From RGIG4034 sp045576455 (GTDB taxonomy: Bacteria > Bacillota > Clostridia > Lachnospirales > Lachnospiraceae), in the NCBI GenBank assembly GCA_045576455.1, contig JAZNGM010000026.1:62001-126000 (forward strand): a stretch of DNA of 64,000 nucleotides, written 5' to 3'. The notes below the pieces were generated by a model. It was given only the letters and a program-made list of their open reading frames with translations. It was not told the DNA's origin and ran no database searches. Both the position numbers and the translations under genes were made by a program. This document shows positions 42,624-52,115 of the stretch, piece by piece (within the stretch, counting starts at the first letter, position 1; each line of letters starts with the position of its first letter).

Positions 42624-43907
42624 TTAATCTTGTAACATTTTTTCTACCGTACACAATTTGGTACATAATACAAAAAGTTCCGTAGCTGCTGCCATTTCCT
42701 CTTTGGTAGGATATGACGGTGCGATTCTTATATTACTGTCTTTCGGATCTTTTCCATACGGGAAAGTCGCTCCTGCACCCGTAAGGACAACGCCGGCTTC
42801 TTTACATTTATTGACAATGGCTTTTGCACAACCTTCCATAGCTTCAAAAGAGATAAAGTAACCTCCCTTAGGAACTGTCCACTCACCCACGCCAAGGCCT
42901 TGCAATTCTTCTTCAAAAACTTTGATAACCGCTTCAAATTTAGGTCTCATAATGTCCGCATGTTTTTTCATGGTCGCCATTACGCCATCTGCATTCTTGA
43001 AATATCTTACGTGGCGGAGCTGATTCACCTTATCTGAACTTATCGTCTGGACGGTAAGCGTCTTCTTAATCCATTCCAGATTATTTTTAGAGGAAACAAC
43101 ACAAGAGATACCTGCTCCGGCAAAACTTATCTTTGAAGTTGACGCAAATTCAAAAACCATATCAGGATTACCGGCTTTTTCGCACTCCGATAAAATCTCC
43201 AAAATTTCATCACGGTTATCATCATAAAGGTGATGCACGCAGTATGCGTTATCCCAATAAATTCTAAAATCATCTGCTTTCGGCTTTAAAGCGGCAAATC
43301 TCTTTACCGTATCAAACGAATAGGAAATACCCTGTGGATTGGAATATTTCGGCGTACACCAGATACCTTTTACAGATGCATCATTATTAACATATTCCTC
43401 TACCATATCCATATCCGGACCTTCCGGCGTCATAGGAATATTAATCATCTCAATGCCAAATGTTTCCGTAATCTTAAAGTGTCTGTCATATCCCGGAACC
43501 GGACATAAGAATTTAATCTTATCAAGTTTGCACCATGGCGTGCTTCCGTTTACACCAAACACCATGGAACGCGATATCATATCATACATAAGCTGAAGGC
43601 TTGCATTACCGCCCATAATAACATTATCAGCAGGCACATTAAGAATATCTCCCATCAGCTTTCTTGCTTCATATATTCCTTCCAGCACACCATAATTTCT
43701 ACTGTCTGTGCCATCCTCTGTATACATGTCGGAATTTGAATTCACAACGTCAAGCAATGCCATTCCCATATCAAGTTGCTCCGGCGTTGGCTTTCCTCTT
43801 GACATATCTAATTTTAAGCCCTTTTTCTTTACATCCTCAAACTGAAGCACCAGTTCTTCATAAAGCTTTTCAAGCTCTTGTTTACTCATTGCAGTTAATG
43901 CCTTCAT
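42624..43907 (-). CDS. PLP-dependent aspartate-type aminotransferase (PF12897-like)
   Basis: 427 residues from the ATG after AAGGAG. Fold-type I aminotransferase with substrate-binding SRGKPTPEQLDMG, PLP-binding GNASLQLMYD, 'YWDNAYCVHHLY', Schiff-base Lys in FEFASTSKISFAGAG and the Arg of 'SNIRIAPSYPT'. This matches the aspartate/alanine aminotransferase type (PF12897) common in Clostridia. It transfers amino groups between Asp or Ala and 2-oxoglutarate; substrate preference cannot be read here. Confidence 0.9.
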   Translation of the reverse strand: MKALTAMSKQELEKLYEELVLQFEDVKKKGLKLDMSRGKPTPEQLDMGMALLDVVNSNSDMYTEDGTDSRNYGVLEGIYEARKLMGDILNVPADNVIMGGNASLQLMYDMISRSMVFGVNGSTPWCKLDKIKFLCPVPGYDRHFKITETFGIEMINIPMTPEGPDMDMVEEYVNNDASVKGIWCTPKYSNPQGISYSFDTVKRFAALKPKADDFRIYWDNAYCVHHLYDDNRDEILEILSECEKAGNPDMVFEFASTSKISFAGAGISCVVSSKNNLEWIKKTLTVQTISSDKVNQLRHVRYFKNADGVMATMKKHADIMRPKFEAVIKVFEEELQGLGVGEWTVPKGGYFISFEAMEGCAKAIVNKCKEAGVVLTGAGATFPYGKDPKDSNIRIAPSYPTKEEMAAATELFVLCTKLCTVEKMLQD

Positions 43908-44018
43908 TAAAACTCTCCTTACAAATACCTTGCATATTTCCATGCAAAACATGAGTGTATAATTGTATACAATCATACACTCACAATATTTTACACTATT
44001 CTTTTTACTAATTCAAGA

Positions 44019-46970
44019 TTAATTTTCTTCTTCTTCCAATTTATCCAAAAATTGTTTGGTCCATTCAGCACATATATCATAATTAATGGCAAGAGAAGTC
44101 TTCTTAATCTCATTCATATAGTATGAATAACTCTCCGGTAAATCATACGATTCAAGCTTAGCCACCAGCTCATCTATTGCATCAATATCAAAAGAATCTA
44201 TTGCAATCATAAGATTGTTGAGCATTTCTATTAATTCGTCACGGCTCGCTTGTGCTTTTACCTCTTCTGTTTCTATACGATATGGCGCCAGTATATCTTT
44301 ATACTTCCGATATGTTTTTATCATGTCAGGAGTTTTTGCATGGATTTCCTGCAAATCACCATATTGTGCGCATTGCTCAAGATAGGCCGCCGCCTTAGAC
44401 AACTCTGTCGCACCAATCATCTTCGCCGAGCTCTTAAGTGCATGCACCTCAACCGTATATTTATCTATCACTTCCTGTTGCTCATACATCTCGATAATAG
44501 CTGACTTTTCATTAATCAAGCTTTCAAATATGCGCAACGACTCGATATAGACATCATAATTGCCACCAACCAGTTCCAACGCTTCCTTTTCATTAAGCAT
44601 GGTATCAGCACCTGACATCTCATCCTGTGCCTTAATAAGTCCAAGCAGTTCTTCAATATCATCTTGTGTAGTCAGGGAACCGCTCACTACCTCAGCCTGG
44701 GAACCTTCAATCACTTTATCGGCCGGCAACCATTTGCGGATCATCTTCTTAATATCTTCACTCCGTACCGGTTTGAACAGGTAATCATTCATACCGGCTT
44801 CAAGAAACTTGCTCTCCATTTCCTTAACTGCATTCGCCGTAAATGCAATAATCGGAACCATCTGATAATATTCCTCCGGCATACTTCTGATACGTTTTGC
44901 CGTTTCAATACCATCAATATCCAGCATCATATGATCCAGGAATATAAGGTCATAGTGATTCTGCGTAACCAGGTCAATACATGGCAGACCACCATCGCAC
45001 AATGTAACTTTCGCACAGAGATCTTTAATAAGTGTATCTACTACCATAAGATTAACTTTATTATCATCAACAATAAGTATAGAAGCTTCCGGTGCAATGT
45101 ATTGTTTTCCAATGACATTCGTAAATGTCTCTTCTATAAGTAACGAATCCGCAAAATTTTCTATCGGTTGTAATGATACAATTCCCTGCGGAACCCTAAT
45201 GGTAAACGCACTTCCTTCACCATATTGGCTGGTAACCTCAAGTCTTCCTCCCATATTGGTAAGGAGCTGTTTTGTTATGGCAAGTCCAAGCCCCGTACCT
45301 TCCACCGATTTATTCTTAACAGTATCCAGACGTTCAAAACTTTCAAACATCTTAGATAAATCTTCTTCCTTGATACCTATTCCCGTGTCTGTAACGGTAA
45401 TAATAAGTTCAAGCTTCGTATCATCAAGCTGTTCCCAGGTGGTGGACAAGGTAATACTTCCCCTGTCAGTATACTTAACCGCATTATTCAAAATATTTAT
45501 TATAATCTGTTGTACTCTTGTTTCATCACCAATCAGCTTTTGCGGCATATCTTCCGCTACGCTGTAGACTACCTCAAGTGCTTTCTGCTGTGCCTTTACA
45601 CTTATAATATTATAGGTTGTCCTTAACAATTTAGCATAATCATATTCTTTCTCTTCTAATTGCATCTTACCTGATTCAATCTTGGAGAAATCAAGAATAT
45701 CATTAATGATAGCAAGAAGAACATTTCCGGCACTCTCTATCTTCTGTGCATAATTTCTGATGGTATCGGAATATGCTTCCTTGGTAATCATCTCAGTCAT
45801 ACCGATAATTGCGTTCATCGGTGTCCTGATTTCATGACTCATATTCATAAGGAATGCTGATTTTGCATTATTAGCCGCCTCTGCATCCACTAATGCCGCT
45901 TCAGCAATACTCTTCTGCAATTCAAGTTCCTTAAGCATATTCTGTTCCTGGGTAACATCGGATATAAATACTATGTATGCCTTCAAATCACCATATCGGT
46001 CATACTGCAAATCACAACGCATTTCCATTTTTCTCATTTCATCATTCAATTCACAATCAACGAGATATGTAAAAGTAGGACGCTGTTCCTTTACTGCTTC
46101 TGCTATCTGTTCTATCTTAGGCATCGGTATCACTTGTTGTACCTTATGAACCAGACTTCCAATCAGTTCTTCTTCCGTTTTTCCAAGTAGTTCACAATAA
46201 GCACGGTTACAGTTAGAAATTCTTCCGTTAAACTCTATAAATGCCATTGGCGTACTCAAATGCTCTATCTGATATACGGCAAGTTCATTTTTAGGCATAT
46301 CGAGCATGTTGGAATACTTGGCCGCTAAATAAAACAAACGGCACAACAGGCACACAAATAAACCTTCTGACGGATCCGTCGGAACCATAAGTATCATCCT
46401 GACAAGAGATGTCATTAACACAACTGTGATTACGCCCAAACTGATAATTAACCAAAGACGTAAGCACTGCTTTTCTCTTTTCATTTTTACTTTTTTTAGG
46501 GAATAACACAATATAACTACATCTGCAATGGCTAGTATAATATTAAATGAAAAATACAAAACATTATGTATTGTAAACTTGTCAACATAGAACCAGCCAT
46601 ACATGGTATGACACATCGTGGTTGAGTCTGTTATATATTTATAGAACCACGACAACACACCCAGAATAGGCACCACTATTTTACCGATACGATATAACCG
46701 TGGATTCGGAAAATACGCCAGAATAAACAAAAAGACGCTTGCCCCTAACATATTTGATGCAAGCAACGATAAATTAGCAAAGAAAAGGCTGTGACTTTCC
46801 GGACATATCATTAAAACCGCAAGTGAGCCTGCCCATACAAAGGCAGACAAACACATGCAGGCAAATGTAACATTCCGTTTACTAAAGTATACGGAGGACC
46901 AGAGTATTTTCTGGCCCCACAATATACATGTAAAAGCTAAAGCAAATAGTAAAAGTGAATAATAGACCAT
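44019..46970 (-). CDS. Hybrid sensor histidine kinase (7TM, PAS, REC, HPt)
   Basis: 983 residues; GGAGGTG before the ATG. Seven N-terminal transmembrane helices (about 5-220, HisKA_7TM type) without a large outer domain, a PAS domain (about 235-345), HisKA (HEIRTPMNAIIGM, His about 379), HATPase (GTGLGLAITKQL), REC (FLDHMMLDIDG, Asp about 679) and HPt (VHALKSSAKMIG, His about 843). It follows purL by 64 bases. Same architecture as the kinases at 33869 and 54507. Confidence 0.92.
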   Translation of the reverse strand: MVYYSLLLFALAFTCILWGQKILWSSVYFSKRNVTFACMCLSAFVWAGSLAVLMICPESHSLFFANLSLLASNMLGASVFLFILAYFPNPRLYRIGKIVVPILGVLSWFYKYITDSTTMCHTMYGWFYVDKFTIHNVLYFSFNIILAIADVVILCYSLKKVKMKREKQCLRLWLIISLGVITVVLMTSLVRMILMVPTDPSEGLFVCLLCRLFYLAAKYSNMLDMPKNELAVYQIEHLSTPMAFIEFNGRISNCNRAYCELLGKTEEELIGSLVHKVQQVIPMPKIEQIAEAVKEQRPTFTYLVDCELNDEMRKMEMRCDLQYDRYGDLKAYIVFISDVTQEQNMLKELELQKSIAEAALVDAEAANNAKSAFLMNMSHEIRTPMNAIIGMTEMITKEAYSDTIRNYAQKIESAGNVLLAIINDILDFSKIESGKMQLEEKEYDYAKLLRTTYNIISVKAQQKALEVVYSVAEDMPQKLIGDETRVQQIIINILNNAVKYTDRGSITLSTTWEQLDDTKLELIITVTDTGIGIKEEDLSKMFESFERLDTVKNKSVEGTGLGLAITKQLLTNMGGRLEVTSQYGEGSAFTIRVPQGIVSLQPIENFADSLLIEETFTNVIGKQYIAPEASILIVDDNKVNLMVVDTLIKDLCAKVTLCDGGLPCIDLVTQNHYDLIFLDHMMLDIDGIETAKRIRSMPEEYYQMVPIIAFTANAVKEMESKFLEAGMNDYLFKPVRSEDIKKMIRKWLPADKVIEGSQAEVVSGSLTTQDDIEELLGLIKAQDEMSGADTMLNEKEALELVGGNYDVYIESLRIFESLINEKSAIIEMYEQQEVIDKYTVEVHALKSSAKMIGATELSKAAAYLEQCAQYGDLQEIHAKTPDMIKTYRKYKDILAPYRIETEEVKAQASRDELIEMLNNLMIAIDSFDIDAIDELVAKLESYDLPESYSYYMNEIKKTSLAINYDICAEWTKQFLDKLEEEEN

Positions 46971-47034
46971 ATATTACACCTCCAGAGGGAGTCCCCAATC
47001 ATACAATCTCTTTATCTTCAGTAACAGGTACTAC

Positions 47035-50000
47035 TTATTTAAAGTAAGAAACACCGGATTCGAATATCTTAAGATCCTGCTCTCCGTAAATATTTACTGC
47101 AACAGCATCTCCGCGTCTTTCCACGTGTGCCATCTTACCTAAGCATCTTCCGTCAGCAGATGTAATACCTTCAATAGCTGCGTAAGAACCGTTAACATTC
47201 CATTCTTCATCCATGGAAATATTTCCGTTCAGGTCGGCATACTGTGTAGCAACCTGTCCGTTTTCGAAAAGTTTCTTAATCCACTCTTCGTTAGCAACGA
47301 ATCTTCCCTCACCATGAGAAGCAGGTGTTACATACGTCTTACCAAGTTCCGCCAATCTGAGCCATGGAGACTTATTGGAAACAACCTTGGTATAAACCAT
47401 CTTGGATATATGACGGTTAATTGTATTAAATGTAAGTGTAGGTGACTCTGCATTCTGTCCGGTAATCTTACCATGCGGTACAAGTCCCAACTTAATCAGC
47501 GCCTGGAAACCGTTACAGATACCCAATGCAAGTCCGTCTCTTTCCTCAAGAAGTTTGGTAACTGCTTCCTTCATCTTAGCATTCTGGAAAGCAGTAGCAA
47601 AGAATTTCGCACTTCCATCCGGTTCGTCGCCGGCGGAGAAACCACCCGGGAACATAATAATCTGTGCAGAATCAATAGCTTTTTCAAATACTTCCACACT
47701 GTTTCTGATATCTTCCGCAGTCTGGTTACAAAATACCTTGGTAATGACATTGGCACCTGCACGTTCAAACGCTTTTGCGCTGTCGTATTCACAGTTTGTA
47801 CCCGGGAATACCGGTATAAATACGGTAGGTTTTGCTACCAGGTTCTTACAAACATAAATCTTATCCGTACTGTAAATGCCTGTATTTACCGGTGTAGTAT
47901 CTTTCATTGCTTTGGTAGGGAATACTTTTTCAAGTGTTCCTGTCCATGCACTTACCGCATCCTCTTCTGTAATGACATTACCGCAGATTACGAAGTCTTT
48001 TTCTGTTACCTCACCGACAATTTCATAATCCTGTGTAATAGATGCAAGACAATCTTTATTAACTTCTGCTATGATGCAACCGATTTCGTTTACAAACAAA
48101 TCTGCTGCTTCAAGCTTATCATCAAACTTCACACCCAGTTTGTTACCAAATGCCATCTTTGCACAGGCTGCTGCAACACCTCTTGCATCTACCGCATAAG
48201 CTGATACGATACTTCCGTTTACGATTAATTCGTGAACAGCATCATACATAGCCATAACATCACGATAAACAGGAACATCATATTCATCTTTTTCTATATT
48301 GAACTTAACAAGCACATTTCCTGCCTTCTTAAGTTCCGGTGTAATAATCTCTTTATGGCTTGCAACGTCCACTGCAAATGAAACTAATGTCGGAGGAACA
48401 TCAATATCATTAAAGGTTCCTGACATACTGTCCTTACCGCCGATAGAAGCAAGTCCAAAACCAATCTGTGCATCATAAGCACCCAGCAACGCTGCAAATG
48501 GCTGACTCCATCTTGCAGGGTCTTCCGTCATTCGTCTGAAATACTCCTGGAAAGTAAAGTGAATCTTCTTATAATCTCCGCCGCTTGCAACAATCTTAGA
48601 CATTGATTCCGTCACAGCATAAATTGCTCCGTGGTACGGGCTCCATGAAGATAAGTACGGATCAAAACCGTAGCTCATCATCGTTACAGTATCTGTTGTA
48701 CCCGTAAGAACAGGTAACTTTGCAACCATTGTCTGTGTTTCAGTTAACTGATATTTACCACCGTATGGCATAAATACGCTTCCTGCACCGATAGAGCCGT
48801 CGAACATTTCCACAAGCCCCTTCTGTGAACAGACATTCAAGTCTTTAAGCGTTGTAAGGAAAGCGCCCTTAACATCATTTTTATTTAAGGCTTCTTCCAC
48901 TTTTTTATCAGCGTATTTTTCAAAATAATTATCTTCTTTAACAGGTATATCTACCTGTACGGTTGTTTCCTGATGTGCACCGTTTGTATCAAGGAAGGCT
49001 CTCTTCAAATTAACGATTTCTCTTCCTCTCCACTTAAGTACAAGTCTCGGCTCTTTAGTTACTACTGCAACCGGAACGGCTTCCAGGTTTTCTTCAGCAG
49101 CATATGCCAAAAACTGTGCTTCATCTTTAGGGTCTACAACTACGGCCATTCGCTCCTGTGATTCAGAAATAGCAAGTTCGGTTCCGTCAAGTCCGGCATA
49201 TTTCTTAGGCACAAGGTCTAAGTCAACCGTAAGTCCTGCCGCAAGTTCACCGATTGCAACCGATACACCACCTGCACCAAAGTCATTACACTTTTTGATG
49301 TGACGGCTAACTTCTTCTCTTCTGAAAAGGCGCTGTATCTTACGTTCTGTAGGTGCATTTCCCTTCTGGACTTCTGCTCCGCAAGTCTCAATGGAGCTTT
49401 CCGTATGCACCTTGGAAGATCCTGTTGCACCGCCACAACCGTCACGGCCGGTTCTTCCGCCTAACAAGATAATAACATCATTAGGGTCAGAAGTTTCACG
49501 GATAACATTCTTTCTTGGAGCCGCTCCCATAACGGCACCGATTTCCATACGTTTTGCAACGTAATTAGGATGATATATTTCTTTTACAAAGCCTGTTGCA
49601 AGTCCAATCTGGTTACCGTATGAAGAATAACCCTGTGCCGCACCGCGGACAAGCTTCTTCTGGGACAACTTACCTTTCATGGTTTCTGCAACCGGAACGG
49701 TAGGATCTGCTGCACCGGTTACACGCATAGCCTGATATACATATGTTCTTCCTGAAAGCGGATCACGGATAGCACCGCCAAGACAGGTAGCCGCACCACC
49801 GAAAGGTTCAATTTCTGTCGGATGGTTATGCGTTTCATTCTTAAAGTTAACAAGCCATTCTTCTGTAATTACACCGTTACCATCGTTATAGTCGATTTCA
49901 ACCGGTACTACGATAGAACAAGCATTGATTTCTTCAGATTCCTCTAAGTCCGTAAGTTTTCCGTCTTTTTTAAGCTTACGCATTGCAATTAAAGCAAGGT

Positions 50001-50829
50001 CCATAAGACAAATGTACTTATCGTCTCTTCCCTTGAAAATTTCTTCCCTGGTATCAAGATAGCTCTGATACGTTGTCTCAAGTGGTGTTCTGTAATAACC
50101 GTTACCAAAAGTAACGTCCTTAAGTTCTGTTGAGAAAGTAGTGTGACGGCAATGGTCAGACCAATATGTATCAAGCACCCTGATTTCCGTTACGGAAGGG
50201 TCTCTCTTTTCATCATTTGCGAAATAATTCTGAATATGTTTGAAATCTTTAAAGGTCATGGCAAGTCCTAATGAATCATATAACTTCTTAAGACTCTCCT
50301 CATCCATAGTAGTAAAACCGTCAAAAATAGCGATATCATCCGGTTCATCATATTCCGTTACCAATGTATCCGGTTTTTCAAGTCCTGTTTCTCTTGAATC
50401 AACCGGGTTAATGCAGTATGCTTTGATTTTTGCAAATTCTTCTTCACTGATACTACCTTCAAACGCATATGTAACTGCAGTTTTGATAATAGGTTCTTCG
50501 TCCTCTTTCAAAAAACGCACACACTGCTCAGCAGAATCCGCTCTCTGGTCAAACTGTCCCGGAAGGAACTGCACGCTGAATACTTTAGCCGCTTCTCTTC
50601 CTTTAAAATCTTCACGATACAGTATATCAACAGGCGGCTCAGAGAAAACGGTAAGTAATGCTTTCTCAAACACGTCATCTGATATATTTTCCACGTCATA
50701 TCGAATCAATACACGAACCTTGGTAACCCCCGTTATACCTAGATAGTTTTGTATCTCCTCCCTGAGTTCTCTTGCCTTAACTGCAAAAGGCTCCTTCTTT
50801 TCAACGTAGATACGTCTTACTGCGCTCAT
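47035..50829 (-). CDS. purL: Phosphoribosylformylglycinamidine synthase, large type
   Basis: 1264 residues, the fused clostridial form. PurM-like domains include STELKDVTFGNGYYRTP, GAATCLGGAIRDPLSGRTY and GGRTGRDGCGGATGSS. The C-terminal glutamine amidotransferase has the nucleophile Cys in LALGICNGFQAL, plus PVFPGTNCEYDSA. It converts FGAR to FGAM in purine synthesis with ammonia from Gln. No purine riboswitch is seen in the short 5' gap, which adjoins a TetR gene. Confidence 0.96.
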   Translation of the reverse strand: MSAVRRIYVEKKEPFAVKARELREEIQNYLGITGVTKVRVLIRYDVENISDDVFEKALLTVFSEPPVDILYREDFKGREAAKVFSVQFLPGQFDQRADSAEQCVRFLKEDEEPIIKTAVTYAFEGSISEEEFAKIKAYCINPVDSRETGLEKPDTLVTEYDEPDDIAIFDGFTTMDEESLKKLYDSLGLAMTFKDFKHIQNYFANDEKRDPSVTEIRVLDTYWSDHCRHTTFSTELKDVTFGNGYYRTPLETTYQSYLDTREEIFKGRDDKYICLMDLALIAMRKLKKDGKLTDLEESEEINACSIVVPVEIDYNDGNGVITEEWLVNFKNETHNHPTEIEPFGGAATCLGGAIRDPLSGRTYVYQAMRVTGAADPTVPVAETMKGKLSQKKLVRGAAQGYSSYGNQIGLATGFVKEIYHPNYVAKRMEIGAVMGAAPRKNVIRETSDPNDVIILLGGRTGRDGCGGATGSSKVHTESSIETCGAEVQKGNAPTERKIQRLFRREEVSRHIKKCNDFGAGGVSVAIGELAAGLTVDLDLVPKKYAGLDGTELAISESQERMAVVVDPKDEAQFLAYAAEENLEAVPVAVVTKEPRLVLKWRGREIVNLKRAFLDTNGAHQETTVQVDIPVKEDNYFEKYADKKVEEALNKNDVKGAFLTTLKDLNVCSQKGLVEMFDGSIGAGSVFMPYGGKYQLTETQTMVAKLPVLTGTTDTVTMMSYGFDPYLSSWSPYHGAIYAVTESMSKIVASGGDYKKIHFTFQEYFRRMTEDPARWSQPFAALLGAYDAQIGFGLASIGGKDSMSGTFNDIDVPPTLVSFAVDVASHKEIITPELKKAGNVLVKFNIEKDEYDVPVYRDVMAMYDAVHELIVNGSIVSAYAVDARGVAAACAKMAFGNKLGVKFDDKLEAADLFVNEIGCIIAEVNKDCLASITQDYEIVGEVTEKDFVICGNVITEEDAVSAWTGTLEKVFPTKAMKDTTPVNTGIYSTDKIYVCKNLVAKPTVFIPVFPGTNCEYDSAKAFERAGANVITKVFCNQTAEDIRNSVEVFEKAIDSAQIIMFPGGFSAGDEPDGSAKFFATAFQNAKMKEAVTKLLEERDGLALGICNGFQALIKLGLVPHGKITGQNAESPTLTFNTINRHISKMVYTKVVSNKSPWLRLAELGKTYVTPASHGEGRFVANEEWIKKLFENGQVATQYADLNGNISMDEEWNVNGSYAAIEGITSADGRCLGKMAHVERRGDAVAVNIYGEQDLKIFESGVSYFK

Positions 50830-50852
50830 GATAATCCTCCGTAATTGTTATT

Positions 50853-51437
50853 TTACTCTTCTACTCCGAGTCCTCTTAATATATATACAAATTCCTGGTC
50901 AATCGTCTTTTCTGTAATTCCCATCGTATGCGCCGAAATCTTAAGTCCTTCCACTACAAACATAATATTCCGTGCCGTTCCGAGCGGATCTTCACAGATA
51001 AATTCTCCTGACTGTACACAGGCTGTAATCAACTTTTCCATCATCTTAACCGCGACATTAAACTGCCTGCTAAGATTATTCTCCTTCTTAGGCACCTTAG
51101 TCGCAAAATAGAATTCATACAATGCAACCGTGAGGCTGTCCTTTTTACGAAGCAGTTCTTTCTTCTGTTCCTTTAAAAAGAACACGAAAACATCGGCAGG
51201 CGTAGCGTCTTTAGATACATTTTTTGAAAAAAGATCATCTGACTCCTCCGCTTCCTGTTGAAGCACTGCTTTAAAAATATCTGCAGTATTGTCAAAATAA
51301 AGATAGAGTCCTCCCCTGCTTATCTCACAGGCTTCCACAATATCTTTCATTGTAACACTCCGGAATCCCTTTTCAACAAAGACCTTTCGTGCTTTTTCCA
51401 CAATATACTGCTTTTTCTGTGCCGATTTTTCTCCCAT
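50853..51437 (-). CDS. TetR/AcrR family regulator
   Basis: 194 residues. N-terminal TetR HTH (VFVEKGFRSVTMKDIVEACE, SRGGLYLYFDNTADI) and an all-helical ligand domain. It is 23 bases upstream of purL with no terminator between them, so purL may be read from its promoter. The target is unknown. Confidence 0.92.
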   Translation of the reverse strand: MGEKSAQKKQYIVEKARKVFVEKGFRSVTMKDIVEACEISRGGLYLYFDNTADIFKAVLQQEAEESDDLFSKNVSKDATPADVFVFFLKEQKKELLRKKDSLTVALYEFYFATKVPKKENNLSRQFNVAVKMMEKLITACVQSGEFICEDPLGTARNIMFVVEGLKISAHTMGITEKTIDQEFVYILRGLGVEE

Positions 51438-51470
51438 ACATTTCTCCGTTCCGCAACAAATTATGCCCTA

Positions 51471-51935
51471 TCAGACATTAATTTTATCCATACTCCAAAA
51501 TTCTACAATCTCTTTCATCTTAAGAATAAGATTAAGGAAAACCCCGTTGTATGTTCCTTCATTCCACAAAGTGCCTTTTGTCATACCGAGAAGAACGTAT
51601 CTTGACAAAATACCTGCAAGAATATCAAAATCTTTTGCTGCAGCATCTTTGATAATTTTTAATTCATCCGTTGAATTTTTGATACGATTACGTGTATACA
51701 CATACGGATAATTACGATTCATAAACTGGGTTTTCTTAGCCTCTTTCACAAACCGTAACAGAGTTCCGTCGTATACCGGAAATGACATCGTATTTTCCAA
51801 TCCTTCAGTCGTATACTCTGTAGTTACATTCTGAAAACTGTTCTGCTCAAACCAAGGTATGTATGCAGCGAGTTTCATCACATCATCCTTGTACTTAAGA
51901 GCCATCACCTTATAATTCGACTGTTCTCTCTCCAT
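51471..51935 (-). CDS. Hypothetical protein, possibly DUF6508-like
   Basis: 154 residues from the ATG after GGAG; the longer frame uses a TTG inside that site. It is a soluble helical protein with MKLAAYIPWFEQ, 'YPYVYTRNRIKNS' and a final helix NGVFLNLILKMKEIVEFW. The start and end recall DUF6508-type proteins, but the match is weak. It lies upstream of the TetR gene and divergent from the gene at 52116. Confidence 0.6.
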   Translation of the reverse strand: MEREQSNYKVMALKYKDDVMKLAAYIPWFEQNSFQNVTTEYTTEGLENTMSFPVYDGTLLRFVKEAKKTQFMNRNYPYVYTRNRIKNSTDELKIIKDAAAKDFDILAGILSRYVLLGMTKGTLWNEGTYNGVFLNLILKMKEIVEFWSMDKINV

Positions 51936-52060
51936 ATCTGCATTCTCCAATCATGCGTTGATTACTTAATCAAAGTTAATGATAGCACAATTTCTTATTA
52001 CAAGCAATACCACGAACTCCCTAAAATCGACCATTTTCTCGTACTTTTTTTCGTTTTATG

Positions 52061-52090
52061 TTGTGCATTATATGCTAAGTGCGTTATAAT
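52061..52090 (+). promoter_or_regulatory. Promoter of cNMP-fold protein gene
   Basis: TTGTGC (52061-52066), 18-base spacer, TATAAT (52085-52090), about 25 bases before the ATG and its AGGAGG. Confidence 0.55.
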
Positions 52091-52115
52091 GTTTTTATTA
52101 TAGGAGGTTGTGTAT

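Noticed and set aside
48973..49161. Several plus-strand frames of 60-240 codons across purL and the hybrid kinases
   Set aside because: They are antisense shadows of strongly supported genes and lack ribosome binding sites.
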